Shown here: piece after piece, positions 23,086 to 31,316 of the stretch
Numbering within the stretch: the stretch's first letter is position 1
Layout: every line of letters begins with the position of its first letter
Origin: Firmicutes bacterium HGW-Firmicutes-10
GTDB taxonomy: Bacteria > Bacillota_I > Bacilli_A > Erysipelotrichales > Erysipelotrichaceae
Length of the DNA stretch: 41,207 bases
NCBI GenBank assembly: GCA_002841605.1
Contig: PHAF01000001.1
Location: 1-41,207, forward strand
Direction of reading: 5' to 3'
Translations under genes and position numbers: made by a program
The notes under the pieces: model-generated
Seen by the model: only the letters and a program-made list of their open reading frames with translations
Told to the model about the DNA's origin: nothing
Databases searched by the model: none

Positions 23086-24411
23086 ATGGCTTATGAAGAA
23101 AAACCAGGTAATAGAGACCTTATGGAAATAAAGGAAGGCACATCTGAAAGTTCAACCTTTATTGTTCGCTTACCAAAAGTTGGAGAGGGGATTACCGAAG
23201 GAAAACTTGTCACATGGCTTGTGTCTGTTGGAGATGCAGTGACTGAGGATGAAGCCATTGTTGAAGTGCAAAATGATAAATTGTTGCAGGAAGTACCTTC
23301 ACCGGTTACCGGTGTTCTTTCGAAAATCTTAGTTGAAGCAGGAAACACAGCTCAAGTTGATGAAGCGATTGCTGAAATTAAGATTAATAATCATGTTTCT
23401 TCTAAAGAAGAACCCGTTGCTTCAAAAGAAGAAGTTGCGCTCGATACAAAAAAAGGGAAACAAGTCCAACCATCAAAACTACAATCCAATCAGTCTGTTG
23501 TCGCTGGAAGAGTATTGGCTATGCCATCGGTTCGCCAATATGCACGAGATAAAGGTGTTGAAATATCAGATATTACGGGAAGTGGAAAGCATGGTCATAT
23601 AACCATAGAGGACATTGATGCATTCATAGCTGTTTCAGTTAAAGAAACGAAGAAAATCAGTACAACCAAACAAACGACACAAGAGGTATACGCAATTGCC
23701 GAAACTACCGACACGACTCGCGAAAAAATGTCTGTAACAAGACGTGCGATTTCAAAAGCGATGATTAATTCACAACGACATGCTTCTCATGTATCGATTT
23801 TTGATGAGGTTGAAGTATCAAGATTAATAGCACATCGCAATCGCTTCAAAGAGGTTGCCGCAGATCAAGACATCAAACTGACCTATCTGGCTTACATGTC
23901 GAAGGCCGTAATTGCTGTATTGCGTAAGTATCCCATACTTAATGCAAGTGTTGATGAAGCCAGTGATGAAATCGTTTATAAGAAATATTTCAACTTAGGA
24001 ATAGCCGTCGATACCCAACGCGGACTATATGTGCCAAACATTAAGAATGCTGATAGAAAAGGTATTTTCACGATTGCTAAGGAAATCGTTGAGTTAGCCA
24101 ATAAAGCCCATGAAGGCACATTAGAACCTGACGAAATGAAAAACGGGTCTACTACGATTACTAGTATCGGACCTATTGGAGGGAAGTGGTTCACACCGAT
24201 CATTAACTTCCCTGAAGTTGCAATTTTCGGAATGGGTCGAATTGAAAAGAAACCGATTGTTCTTGAAGATGACATGCTAGCAGTAGGAAGTATTCTTCAT
24301 TTATCCATGAGCTTTGATCATAGAATTGTTGATGGAGCGGTTGCTCAAAATGCAATGAATGAACTAAAACGATTCATGGAAGATCCAGAACTTCTCTTAA
24401 TGGAAGGATGA
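23086..24411 (+). CDS. pdhC: Dihydrolipoamide acetyltransferase (PDH E2)
   Basis: E2 is the core of the complex and moves acetyl from E1 to CoA. The 441 residues hold one lipoyl domain (about 23-98) with lipoyl Lys65 in QNDKLLQE. A Lys/Gln-rich linker follows, then the peripheral-subunit-binding domain (about 143-180, from MPSVRQYARDKG to ITIEDIDAF). The catalytic domain (about 215-441) has the active-site SFDHRIVDG with His412 and Asp416. The 20-residue stretch before the lipoyl domain is unusual in length. AAGGAGG precedes the ATG. PDH rather than the branched-chain complex is favoured by operon context; the substrate cannot be proven from the E2 sequence alone. Confidence 0.93.
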   Translation: MAYEEKPGNRDLMEIKEGTSESSTFIVRLPKVGEGITEGKLVTWLVSVGDAVTEDEAIVEVQNDKLLQEVPSPVTGVLSKILVEAGNTAQVDEAIAEIKINNHVSSKEEPVASKEEVALDTKKGKQVQPSKLQSNQSVVAGRVLAMPSVRQYARDKGVEISDITGSGKHGHITIEDIDAFIAVSVKETKKISTTKQTTQEVYAIAETTDTTREKMSVTRRAISKAMINSQRHASHVSIFDEVEVSRLIAHRNRFKEVAADQDIKLTYLAYMSKAVIAVLRKYPILNASVDEASDEIVYKKYFNLGIAVDTQRGLYVPNIKNADRKGIFTIAKEIVELANKAHEGTLEPDEMKNGSTTITSIGPIGGKWFTPIINFPEVAIFGMGRIEKKPIVLEDDMLAVGSILHLSMSFDHRIVDGAVAQNAMNELKRFMEDPELLLMEG

Positions 24412-24418
24412 TGATGAA

Positions 24419-25822
24419 ATGGTCGTTGGAAATTTTGCGAAAGAATTAGATTTAGTTGTTATTGGTTCTGGCCCAGGAGGTTATGTTGCCGCCATTCGTG
24501 CAGCACAACTGGGCAAAAAAGTTGCCATAATCGAAAGAGATGCTATCGGTGGTGCCTGTCTGAATGTCGGATGTATTCCATCCAAAGTGTTAATTCAGGC
24601 GGCTCATCATTTTGTGGATGTTAAATCTGAGAAATATGGAGTTGTTGCGAAAGAGGTTGTGTTTGACTTAGAAAAAACACAGCGATGGAAAAATGATGAA
24701 GTAATCAGCAAGTTGACAAAAGGTGTTGAGTCGCTTCTAAAAAAGAACAAGGTTGAAATTATCAGAGGATCAGCATTTTTCAATGAACCGCATCAGTTGC
24801 GGGTTGTGATTGGTGATGAAGCTCAATCGTATCAGTTTAAGGAAGCCATCATAGCGACCGGCAGTCGACCATTGGAAATAAGTGGTTTACCTTTTAAAGG
24901 TCGTGTCCTTGATTCGACCGGAGCTTTAGAACTGAAAATAATACCCAAGCATTTTGTTGTAATTGGAGGAGGTTACATTGGTTGTCAGATGGCGAGTGTT
25001 TTTGCAAACTTAGGATCAAAAGTTACTATTATTGAAGCAGCGGACAATCTTTTAATGGGCTTTGAAGATGATATGGTGGACTTGGTTAAAAAGCAATTTG
25101 CATTGAAACATGTGGATGTCATAACCAAAGCCAAAGCAAAAGTCGCAATAGAATCAGAGGATGGTGTCCATATAACGTATACAATAAACGGTAAGGAAAG
25201 TTCTGTTGATGCTGATATTGTTATGGTGAGTGTTGGTCGAGTTCCAAATACGGATGATTTAGGATTGCAAATAGCAGGAGTCGAAGTGGATCAACGAGGC
25301 TTTATTAAAGTAGACGAACAAGGACGCACATCCCAATCTCATATTTTTGCTATCGGAGATGTTACCCTAGGTCCTGCGTTAGCACACAAAGCGAGTTACG
25401 AAGCGAAGATCGCCGCAGCTGCTTTGGCTGGGCACAATGTTAAAATAGATTATGTTGCTATGCCAGCTGTGTGTTCCGCGGATCCAGAATTAGCAATTGT
25501 CGGGTTATCGAAGAAACAAGCAGAAGAAAAGGGCATTGAAGTGAATGTATCATTATTCCCGCTTGCAGCAAGCGGTTCAGCCATCTCGCTTGGTGAGACG
25601 GAAGGATTTGTTCGGATAATCACGGAAAAACATACAGGACTTATATTGGGAGGACAAGTTGCAGGTGTCGGAGCTGGTGCGATGATTGCAGAACTGGCAC
25701 TTGCAATCGAAACAAGAATGAATGTAGAAGATATAGCTTTAACGATTCACGCTCACCCAACCATGTCTGAGGCAGTCTTGGATGCAGCTGATTTTGCCCT
25801 TGGATTGCCGATTCATATCTGA
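24419..25822 (+). CDS. pdhD: Dihydrolipoamide dehydrogenase (E3)
   Basis: E3 reoxidises dihydrolipoamide with FAD and NAD+. The 467 residues show the FAD motif GSGPGGYVAAIRAAQLG (16-32), the redox-active disulfide GGACLNVGCIPSK with Cys47 and Cys52, and the NAD motif GGGYIGCQMASVFANLG. The C-terminal HAHPTMSE has His446 and Glu451. There is no lipoyl domain fused to its N-terminus, in contrast with some Mollicute relatives. It is the last gene of the operon, 7 bases after pdhC. The ribosome site GGAAGGATG is a little far from the ATG. Confidence 0.95.
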   Translation: MVVGNFAKELDLVVIGSGPGGYVAAIRAAQLGKKVAIIERDAIGGACLNVGCIPSKVLIQAAHHFVDVKSEKYGVVAKEVVFDLEKTQRWKNDEVISKLTKGVESLLKKNKVEIIRGSAFFNEPHQLRVVIGDEAQSYQFKEAIIATGSRPLEISGLPFKGRVLDSTGALELKIIPKHFVVIGGGYIGCQMASVFANLGSKVTIIEAADNLLMGFEDDMVDLVKKQFALKHVDVITKAKAKVAIESEDGVHITYTINGKESSVDADIVMVSVGRVPNTDDLGLQIAGVEVDQRGFIKVDEQGRTSQSHIFAIGDVTLGPALAHKASYEAKIAAAALAGHNVKIDYVAMPAVCSADPELAIVGLSKKQAEEKGIEVNVSLFPLAASGSAISLGETEGFVRIITEKHTGLILGGQVAGVGAGAMIAELALAIETRMNVEDIALTIHAHPTMSEAVLDAADFALGLPIHI

Positions 25823-26171
25823 TTTTCGAGTACAAATCATGATGTATAAATAAGCTATATTTGTAGGATGCTCTCAATAAGACAATAATTGAGGGATAAT
25901 ACCACAAAACGAATCCAAATCATAGACTGCGCTCAGCATTGTACTAGGCGCAGTTTTTTTAATGTAATCCAATCTCCTTATTTTCTCGATTCTGACGTAA
26001 GATTTTGCATTGGATATTTTTACAAGGTAGAATGACTAGAAAAAATTGGATGGTGTATAATTAACAAAGAAATCATCTGTTTGAGCTTGCTTAATTATTT
26101 TGCATAAGTACGTTATGTTAAACTAAAAAACACAAGCCAAATTTATTGGCATATTGTAAGGAGGAATTACT
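25823..26171. other. Gene-free spacer after pdhD
   Basis: It contains the PDH operon terminator at 25926-25960. A 6-bp inverted repeat, CTCAAT/ATTGAG (25873-25893), has no T-run. The A+T-rich upstream region of the kinase-like gene follows, in which I find no convincing promoter pair. No ORF is supported. Confidence 0.5.
25926..25960 (+). terminator. Terminator of the PDH operon
   Basis: ACTGCGC pairs with GCGCAGT (25926-25932, 25948-25954) around a 15-base loop, followed by seven Ts. Confidence 0.88.
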
Positions 26172-26771
26172 GTGAAAATTAATGATGGGATCATTAAGCA
26201 TTATCTAAAGAATGTGTTCTTTATCAATGGTACAGCGTATGCCGGCAAATCCACAATGGCAGCTCTATTGGCCAGTAAGCACAATATGATTCTGTGTGGT
26301 GAGAATTACCATACTAAAACAACAAGCATCCTTGCTTATCCTGAGCAATATCCGAATCTATGTTATTTTCATACTATGAAAGACTGGCAGGAGTTTGTTA
26401 ACAGAACTCCTGAAGAGTATTCAGCATGGATCGAAGGGACGACAAATGAGTTGGTCGAATTTGAGATTGCGGAGTTGATTCACATTTCAAAAGACCGAAA
26501 AGTAATCGTTGATACGAACATTCCCATTGAGATCCTGAAACGTATCGCTGATCATCATCAAGTTGCGATTTTGCTATCTCCCCAATCCATGTCTGTCGAT
26601 CGTTTCTTCGACAGAAAAGATCCAGACAAGCAGTTTTTGCTTTCGCAGATTCAAAAAGCGGAAAATCCCGAGAAGACCATGGAGAATTTCCGCAAATGCA
26701 TTGCTAAGATCAACAGCAAAGAAAACTATGACATGTTTTTAAACAGTGGTTTTTTCACCATCATCAGATAA
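26172..26771 (+). CDS. P-loop kinase-like protein, probably truncated by in-frame TAA
   Basis: A 199-residue P-loop NTPase of the small nucleoside/shikimate-kinase-like type. The Walker A motif GTAYAGKST is at 20-28, and a possible Walker B/Asp, VIVDTNIP, lies near 115-122. A basic lid-like stretch, DRFFDRKDPDK, is at about 143-153. The GTG start has AAGGAGG nine bases upstream. After TAA 26769 the frame stays open for 22 codons reading DDVDTRLETLAKLEEHFGLIR, which looks like a natural C-terminal helix of such proteins, so the stop is probably a nonsense change or error. Substrate unknown; the gene stands alone. Confidence 0.75.
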   Translation: MKINDGIIKHYLKNVFFINGTAYAGKSTMAALLASKHNMILCGENYHTKTTSILAYPEQYPNLCYFHTMKDWQEFVNRTPEEYSAWIEGTTNELVEFEIAELIHISKDRKVIVDTNIPIEILKRIADHHQVAILLSPQSMSVDRFFDRKDPDKQFLLSQIQKAENPEKTMENFRKCIAKINSKENYDMFLNSGFFTIIR

Positions 26772-26840
26772 CAAGATGATGTCGATACTCGGCTAGAAAC
26801 ATTGGCTAAGTTGGAGGAGCATTTCGGTCTGATTCGCTGA
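26772..26840 (+). other. In-frame C-terminal extension of the kinase-like gene
   Basis: The frame after TAA 26769 runs 22 sense codons (Q then DDVDTRLETLAKLEEHFGL and IR) to TGA at 26838. Its amphipathic, charged character is unlike random intergenic sequence. Confidence 0.5.
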
Positions 26841-26938
26841 TACCATGCACCTTCTGTTGATATACTTTAATAATAGATAATCACAAAAAAAGCGCTTTTT
26901 AGCACTTATTTGAAACTTTTAAATTTAAATAATAAGAA

Positions 26939-27025
26939 TGGTGCCCGAGGACGGACTCGAACCGTCACAATATCACTATTGGTGGATTTTGAGTCCACTG
27001 CGTCTACCAATTTCACCACTCGGGC
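26939..27025 (-). tRNA. tRNA-Leu (anticodon CAA)
   Basis: On the minus strand the acceptor arm starts GCCCGAG and closes with CTCGGGC, then A and an encoded CCA. The anticodon stem GTGGA/TCCAC encloses CTCAAAA, giving CAA for codon UUG. The variable arm is long, as class II tRNA requires, and the T loop is TTCGAGT. Length 87 bases including CCA. Confidence 0.97.
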
Positions 27026-27036
27026 ATTGCTTTATT

Positions 27037-27065
27037 ATTTTAACCAACAATAGGCAAATAGTCAA
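27037..27065 (-). promoter_or_regulatory. Promoter of tRNA-Leu
   Basis: TTGACT (27060-27065), a 17-base spacer, then TAAAAT (27037-27042) on the minus strand, 11 bases before the tRNA. Confidence 0.75.
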
Positions 27066-27133
27066 TGTATAAAACGAAAAAATATAAGAATTCTTTATGC
27101 TTCACTACATTTGTGCATCGATGTCAAACATGG

Positions 27134-27161
27134 TGGACAAATCGCAGAATTTTGTTATAAT
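27134..27161 (+). promoter_or_regulatory. Promoter of tRNA-Ser
   Basis: TGGACA (27134-27139), a 16-base spacer, then TATAAT (27156-27161), 12 bases before the tRNA. It is divergent from the tRNA-Leu promoter. Confidence 0.75.
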
Positions 27162-27173
27162 AGTACTTGCGCT

Positions 27174-27261
27174 GGAGGATTGGCCGAGCGGTTTAAGGCA
27201 CCATCTTGGAAAGGTGGCGAAGTGCAAGCTTCCGTGAGTTCGAATCTCATGTCCTCCGCCA
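27174..27261 (+). tRNA. tRNA-Ser (anticodon GGA)
   Basis: The acceptor stem starts GGAGGA and closes with TCCTCC, followed by discriminator G and an encoded CCA. The anticodon stem CCATC/GGTGG (one T-G pair) encloses TTGGAAA, giving GGA for UCC/UCU. A long variable arm (GCGAAGTGCAAGCTTCCG region) marks the class II serine tRNA. T loop TTCGAAT. Length 88 bases. Confidence 0.97.
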
Positions 27262-27273
27262 GTTGTAAATACG

Positions 27274-27296
27274 ACCCACTGAGTAGTGGGTTTTTT
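27274..27296 (+). terminator. Terminator of tRNA-Ser
   Basis: ACCCACT-GAGT-AGTGGGT hairpin followed by TTTTT. Confidence 0.92.
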
Positions 27297-27592
27297 CTTG
27301 CAGTTGACTCAATAATTTACTGAATATTCATCATTCATCATGAGATTGAAAGTTGATAGGGAAATAGAAAAAATCCTAAACATTGATATTGGTGGAGGAA
27401 GATCATGCTTTCCAGCGTATCATATAATGCATATCCAATGATGAAAATTGTATGAATTTGACAAAGCAATGACAATTCTTGCCAAAATAGCGCTATAATG
27501 ATGACAGATATATTATAAGTGTGAGTACTGGCACCTGTTTACTGTTGGTATGCTATTGGATTTTGGGTATCAATGGATATAAGGAGAACTGT
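27297..27592. other. Spacer upstream of the surface operon
   Basis: A perfect TATAAT at 27494-27499 has ATGACA (27469-27474) 19 bases upstream, a possible operon promoter with a long spacer. A 16-codon ORF (27405-27455) with GGAGGAAG before its ATG is visible but looks like chance or a leader peptide at most. Nothing else is supported. Confidence 0.45.
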
Positions 27593-29413
27593 ATGCAAAG
27601 GAAGTTTAGACAAAAATTGATATTTACCGCGTTTATCGCAACTTGTTTTGTCGCCTTATCTGTTTTCAGCGTCATATTTTTGCCAAACCGGCTGCACAGT
27701 GAAATAACCATCGAAGCCGGAGATTTTACATCACTGAGTGAAGAGCAATTCATCAAAACCAAAGATCAAGGGGAGTTCACCGAAGATATAAATGATATCG
27801 ATCTTTCTGTGCCGGGCGAGTATATCGTCAGAGTAGAAATCGGATTTATGACCTACCGCTCAACGTTAAAAATCATTGACACTCAAAAACCCATCGTCAC
27901 GCTTCGACAACTCATCTCTCCTTTAGGTAAAGAAATTGATCCGAAAGATTTCGTGCTTACATCCACAGACAACACGGAGTTGCATTATGAATTTATAGAA
28001 GCACCCGATCCCAATACAATCGGCATACAACAGGTCAGTATTCAAATATCCGATTTGGGTAATAATAAAATCATAGAAACATCAACGGTCTTCATCACAC
28101 AGGTCAAAGACAAAGTTACGATTGAAGCCGGAACTCCGGCACCGACGATCGATGATTTTCTTATGGAAGAAAGAACGAATGAGACCTTTATAACTAAAAT
28201 CGATTCATTGAAACTGGTCGTAGGTGTTTATCCGATCGAAATTCAAATCGGCGATCGCATCCTTGTATCCCGATTGGAAGTCATCGATACGATCGCACCA
28301 ACGGCAACGGTTGTTGAACTGAAAGCATTTGTGTCCGACACCATACCGGCATCGAAATTCGTCAAAAACATCGTCGATGCATCCAAGGTTACCGTAAGTT
28401 ATAAAGAGAACATCGATATCACGGCAGAAGAAGGTACTTTTGAACCCGTCATCCTGCTTACGGATGCCGGTAACAATGTGACGGAACTTATCGGAAAAAT
28501 CGTGGTAATCAAAGATACAGAACCACCTGTGTTCAGTGGATCAGGACTAAGAAACAGAACAGTCTACATTGGAGAAAGTTTTAATGTGCGGACACAAGTA
28601 TATGCGGTCGATAATCGCGACGGCAATGTGTCCATATCCGTCAGCGGCAGTGTTGATTTCAGTAAAGTTGGGACTTACCCCATTACATTTACTGCCAAAG
28701 ACAAAGCAGGGAATTCATCTACGGAAAAAATCACGGTTACAGTCATCACCCATCCGCCATTTGTTCCGAAGGGGGATACAGGAAATAGTGAATTAAACGC
28801 GCTTGTTGACAAACTGTTTTCTAAAATGTTGCATGGAGACATGTCGACGTATCAAGTCACCAAGGCAATTTATGACTTTGGTCGAACGATACATTACCAA
28901 GCCGGACCATGGGCTTCAGAATGGACAGAGCGAGCCATTTGGACGATCACCAACCGCGTTGGAAATTGTTATGGACGCATGTATGCCATGGAAGCTATGT
29001 ATGTCCGCGCCGGCATCGCAAATCGCGAGAGAATCAAATACAATGGTGAACATTCCTGGAATCAGGTCGATATTGGCAAAGGCTGGCAAAATATTGATAT
29101 CGGATATCCGGACGTATTTTTAGTTTCAGACAGTTACCTGTTTAACAAAGCCATAAACTCATCCACGATTTTGGACGATAACTGGTTTACCGAAACACCG
29201 GTTTACGGTACTGTCATAGTTCAACATATCGATGACACCTCAGGTACATTGATTACATCCAATGGTACGATCAGTGGAATCGTTGGTGTCAAATACTCAA
29301 CTAACAGTGTCTCGGTAAGTGGATATTCATTTGTTTCAAAAACGAGCAATTTCAGTGGAGTATTCACCGAGGCGACGATTACGGTCGTTTACCGGTACAA
29401 GGAAACCGATTAG
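27593..29413 (+). CDS. Surface transglutaminase-like protein with Ig-like and MucBP domains
   Basis: The 606 residues start with a signal or anchor segment (about 10-30). About five beta-sandwich repeats of Ig-like/DUF5011 type follow (approximately 37-97, 98-171, 172-233, 234-308 and 309-386, the last with VDNRDGNV and KAGNSS). A transglutaminase/protease-like domain (about 400-520) has Cys459 in GNCYG, His487 in GEHSW and Asp502 in NIDIG as the catalytic triad. A MucBP-like domain (about 541-602) ends the protein. No LPXTG is present. The start has AAGGAG upstream; the frame is open 24 codons earlier but without a ribosome site. It heads a four-gene operon with acylation genes. A crosslinking or peptidase role on the cell surface is likely, but the substrate is unknown. 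Confidence 0.88.
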   Translation: MQRKFRQKLIFTAFIATCFVALSVFSVIFLPNRLHSEITIEAGDFTSLSEEQFIKTKDQGEFTEDINDIDLSVPGEYIVRVEIGFMTYRSTLKIIDTQKPIVTLRQLISPLGKEIDPKDFVLTSTDNTELHYEFIEAPDPNTIGIQQVSIQISDLGNNKIIETSTVFITQVKDKVTIEAGTPAPTIDDFLMEERTNETFITKIDSLKLVVGVYPIEIQIGDRILVSRLEVIDTIAPTATVVELKAFVSDTIPASKFVKNIVDASKVTVSYKENIDITAEEGTFEPVILLTDAGNNVTELIGKIVVIKDTEPPVFSGSGLRNRTVYIGESFNVRTQVYAVDNRDGNVSISVSGSVDFSKVGTYPITFTAKDKAGNSSTEKITVTVITHPPFVPKGDTGNSELNALVDKLFSKMLHGDMSTYQVTKAIYDFGRTIHYQAGPWASEWTERAIWTITNRVGNCYGRMYAMEAMYVRAGIANRERIKYNGEHSWNQVDIGKGWQNIDIGYPDVFLVSDSYLFNKAINSSTILDDNWFTETPVYGTVIVQHIDDTSGTLITSNGTISGIVGVKYSTNSVSVSGYSFVSKTSNFSGVFTEATITVVYRYKETD

Positions 29414-29431
29414 AAAATGAAAGGGAGACAT

Positions 29432-29902
29432 ATGAAAAGAATTCTTATAGCTTTTATGATCATGGTGATGATAGCAGGTTGTACTCAAAATCCTGAACCT
29501 ACACAAAACTATACTTTTCAAATCAAAGGACTTGAAATAACCATGGGAGAAACCGCGATTGATTTCTTGGTCAAAACCGGCAATCCACTCAATCAGTATT
29601 CCGCACCATCATGCGCATTCGACGGGGATGATACGGTATACGATTTCGGCAGTTATCAAATCACGACATACGTAAAAAACGGTAAGGAAATATTTACCGG
29701 AGTCTACTTGCTTGATGATTCCGTTTCGACCAAAGAGGGTGTTAAAATCGGTTCACCGCTTTCAAAAATGCTTAGTACTTATGGGGATGATTATCAAGAG
29801 AATTACGGTGCATACACTTACTCCCTCGGACTTACGGATTTGTCTTTCGTCGTTATCAATGATGTGATCACCTCAATATCTTATTTGCATAAAGTCGATT
29901 AG
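29432..29902 (+). CDS. Putative lipoprotein of unknown function
   Basis: The 156 residues begin with a lipoprotein signal peptide ending in the lipobox IAGC (Cys17). The mature part is small, beta-rich and unrecognised: QIKGLEITMGE, SCAFDGDDTVYDFGSYQITTY and TKEGVKIGSP suggest a compact fold in which a glycine-marked turn recurs. The ATG at 29432 follows GGGAG; a second ATG at 29417 would spoil the signal peptide. It lies 18 bases after the transglutaminase-like gene and 17 bases before the MBOAT gene, so it is co-transcribed. It may be an outer-face partner of the acylation or crosslinking system. Confidence 0.75.
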   Translation: MKRILIAFMIMVMIAGCTQNPEPTQNYTFQIKGLEITMGETAIDFLVKTGNPLNQYSAPSCAFDGDDTVYDFGSYQITTYVKNGKEIFTGVYLLDDSVSTKEGVKIGSPLSKMLSTYGDDYQENYGAYTYSLGLTDLSFVVINDVITSISYLHKVD

Positions 29903-29919
29903 CGTCTTCAGGAGGACTT

Positions 29920-31308
29920 ATGGTATTTAGCTCTCCCGTTTTTATATTCATATTTCTACCGATCGTATATCTGGCCAATCTGATAATACCCAAACGTTTC
30001 AGTAATGGCTTTTTACTGTTTTTTTCGTTGATATTTTATGCATGGGGTGAACCGCTCTATGTTTTTTTAATGATCTTTTCTGCATTTGTTAATTATGTTT
30101 TGACGTTGTGGATAGCTAAAGAGACAAATTGGCGTAAAATCGTTCTGATTGGTTCAATCATATTCAATCTTAGTATCATCGGTGTGTTTAAGTATGCGGA
30201 CTTTCTGATTTTATCGGTCAATAGTCTGTTTAGTACTACACTGCCATTGCTTAATCTGCCACTGCCCATCGGTATTTCATTTTTCACTTTCCAAACGATG
30301 TCCTATGTATTTGATGTGTACAAAAAGGAAACGACAGTGCAAAGAAACTACTTTTCCCTGTTGTTTTACATCACATTCTTTCCACAGCTGATCGCAGGAC
30401 CTATCGTACAGTATCACGACATCGCCAGCCAGATAGAATCGCGCACAGTGACGCTGGATAAGACAAGTGAAGGCCTTCGCCGCTTTGTTATCGGAATGTC
30501 CAAAAAAGTATTGCTTGCCAATGCTATGGCCATCATCGTTGACCGGTTGTATACCTTACCGAACTCACAAATATCGATTACCGTTGCATGGATTGCAGCT
30601 ATCGCATATTTATTTCAAATATACTTCGACTTTTCCGGTTATTCAGATATGGCTATTGGTATGGGAAAAATGTTTGGATTTCATTTCAAAGAAAACTTCA
30701 ATTATCCCTATATTGCTACGTCCATGCAAGACTTTTGGCGTCGCTGGCATATATCTTTATCCTCTTGGTTTCGGCTATATCTCTACATTCCCTTAGGAGG
30801 CAGTCGCAAAGGCAAGAGCCGGGCCATGTTTAACCGCATCATCGTATTCTTCCTCACCGGCCTTTGGCACGGCGCTTCCTGGACCTTTGTTATTTGGGGG
30901 TTATATCACGGAATATTTCTTCTTATGGAACAGACATTTCTGAAAGTTGAGCGCTGGCCGAATTTTGTCAGAAGAGCGTATATGTTACTGGTCGTGTTGA
31001 TCGGATTCGTCATTTTCAGAGCAGAGAATTTCACTCAGGCACTAATATTCATAAAGGCACTGGTAACATTTTCCTTGCCGGGTGCAATGGCTTTGAAGGA
31101 GCTGATGATTTTGATAACGCCGTTGACGGTGGGACTATTTGTGATCAGTGCAATTGCATCGACCCCAATCATGAAAATAGTCAAACAAAAGACTCAATCA
31201 ACTGTGACTTCGACTTTATCCTATGGCTTTACATTTGCTCTTTGGATCGCCTGTCTGCTTAGTCTTGCGGCAAACACGTATAATCCTTTTATATACTTCA
31301 GATTTTAG
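29920..31308 (+). CDS. MBOAT-family O-acyltransferase (AlgI/DltB-like)
   Basis: The 462 residues form a polytopic membrane protein of the membrane-bound O-acyltransferase family. It probably passes acyl (usually acetyl) groups across the membrane to an outer-face partner, as AlgI and DltB do. The family motif FQTMSYVFDVY (about 125-135) is followed by DFWRRWHISLSSWFRLYLYIPLGG, which is characteristic of AlgI-like proteins. The catalytic His317 is in TGLWHGASW, with a second, His330, in GLYHG. It ends in NPFIYFRF like many relatives. It is followed 8 bases later by the DHHW gene, its usual partner. The acceptor glycan or lipid is not identified. Confidence 0.93.
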   Translation: MVFSSPVFIFIFLPIVYLANLIIPKRFSNGFLLFFSLIFYAWGEPLYVFLMIFSAFVNYVLTLWIAKETNWRKIVLIGSIIFNLSIIGVFKYADFLILSVNSLFSTTLPLLNLPLPIGISFFTFQTMSYVFDVYKKETTVQRNYFSLLFYITFFPQLIAGPIVQYHDIASQIESRTVTLDKTSEGLRRFVIGMSKKVLLANAMAIIVDRLYTLPNSQISITVAWIAAIAYLFQIYFDFSGYSDMAIGMGKMFGFHFKENFNYPYIATSMQDFWRRWHISLSSWFRLYLYIPLGGSRKGKSRAMFNRIIVFFLTGLWHGASWTFVIWGLYHGIFLLMEQTFLKVERWPNFVRRAYMLLVVLIGFVIFRAENFTQALIFIKALVTFSLPGAMALKELMILITPLTVGLFVISAIASTPIMKIVKQKTQSTVTSTLSYGFTFALWIACLLSLAANTYNPFIYFRF

Positions 31309-31316
31309 GAGGCAGG

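Noticed and set aside
27405..27455. 16-codon ORF with a good GGAGG upstream of the surface operon
   Set aside because: Too short to support, no family, and no attenuator next to it; a leader peptide cannot be excluded.
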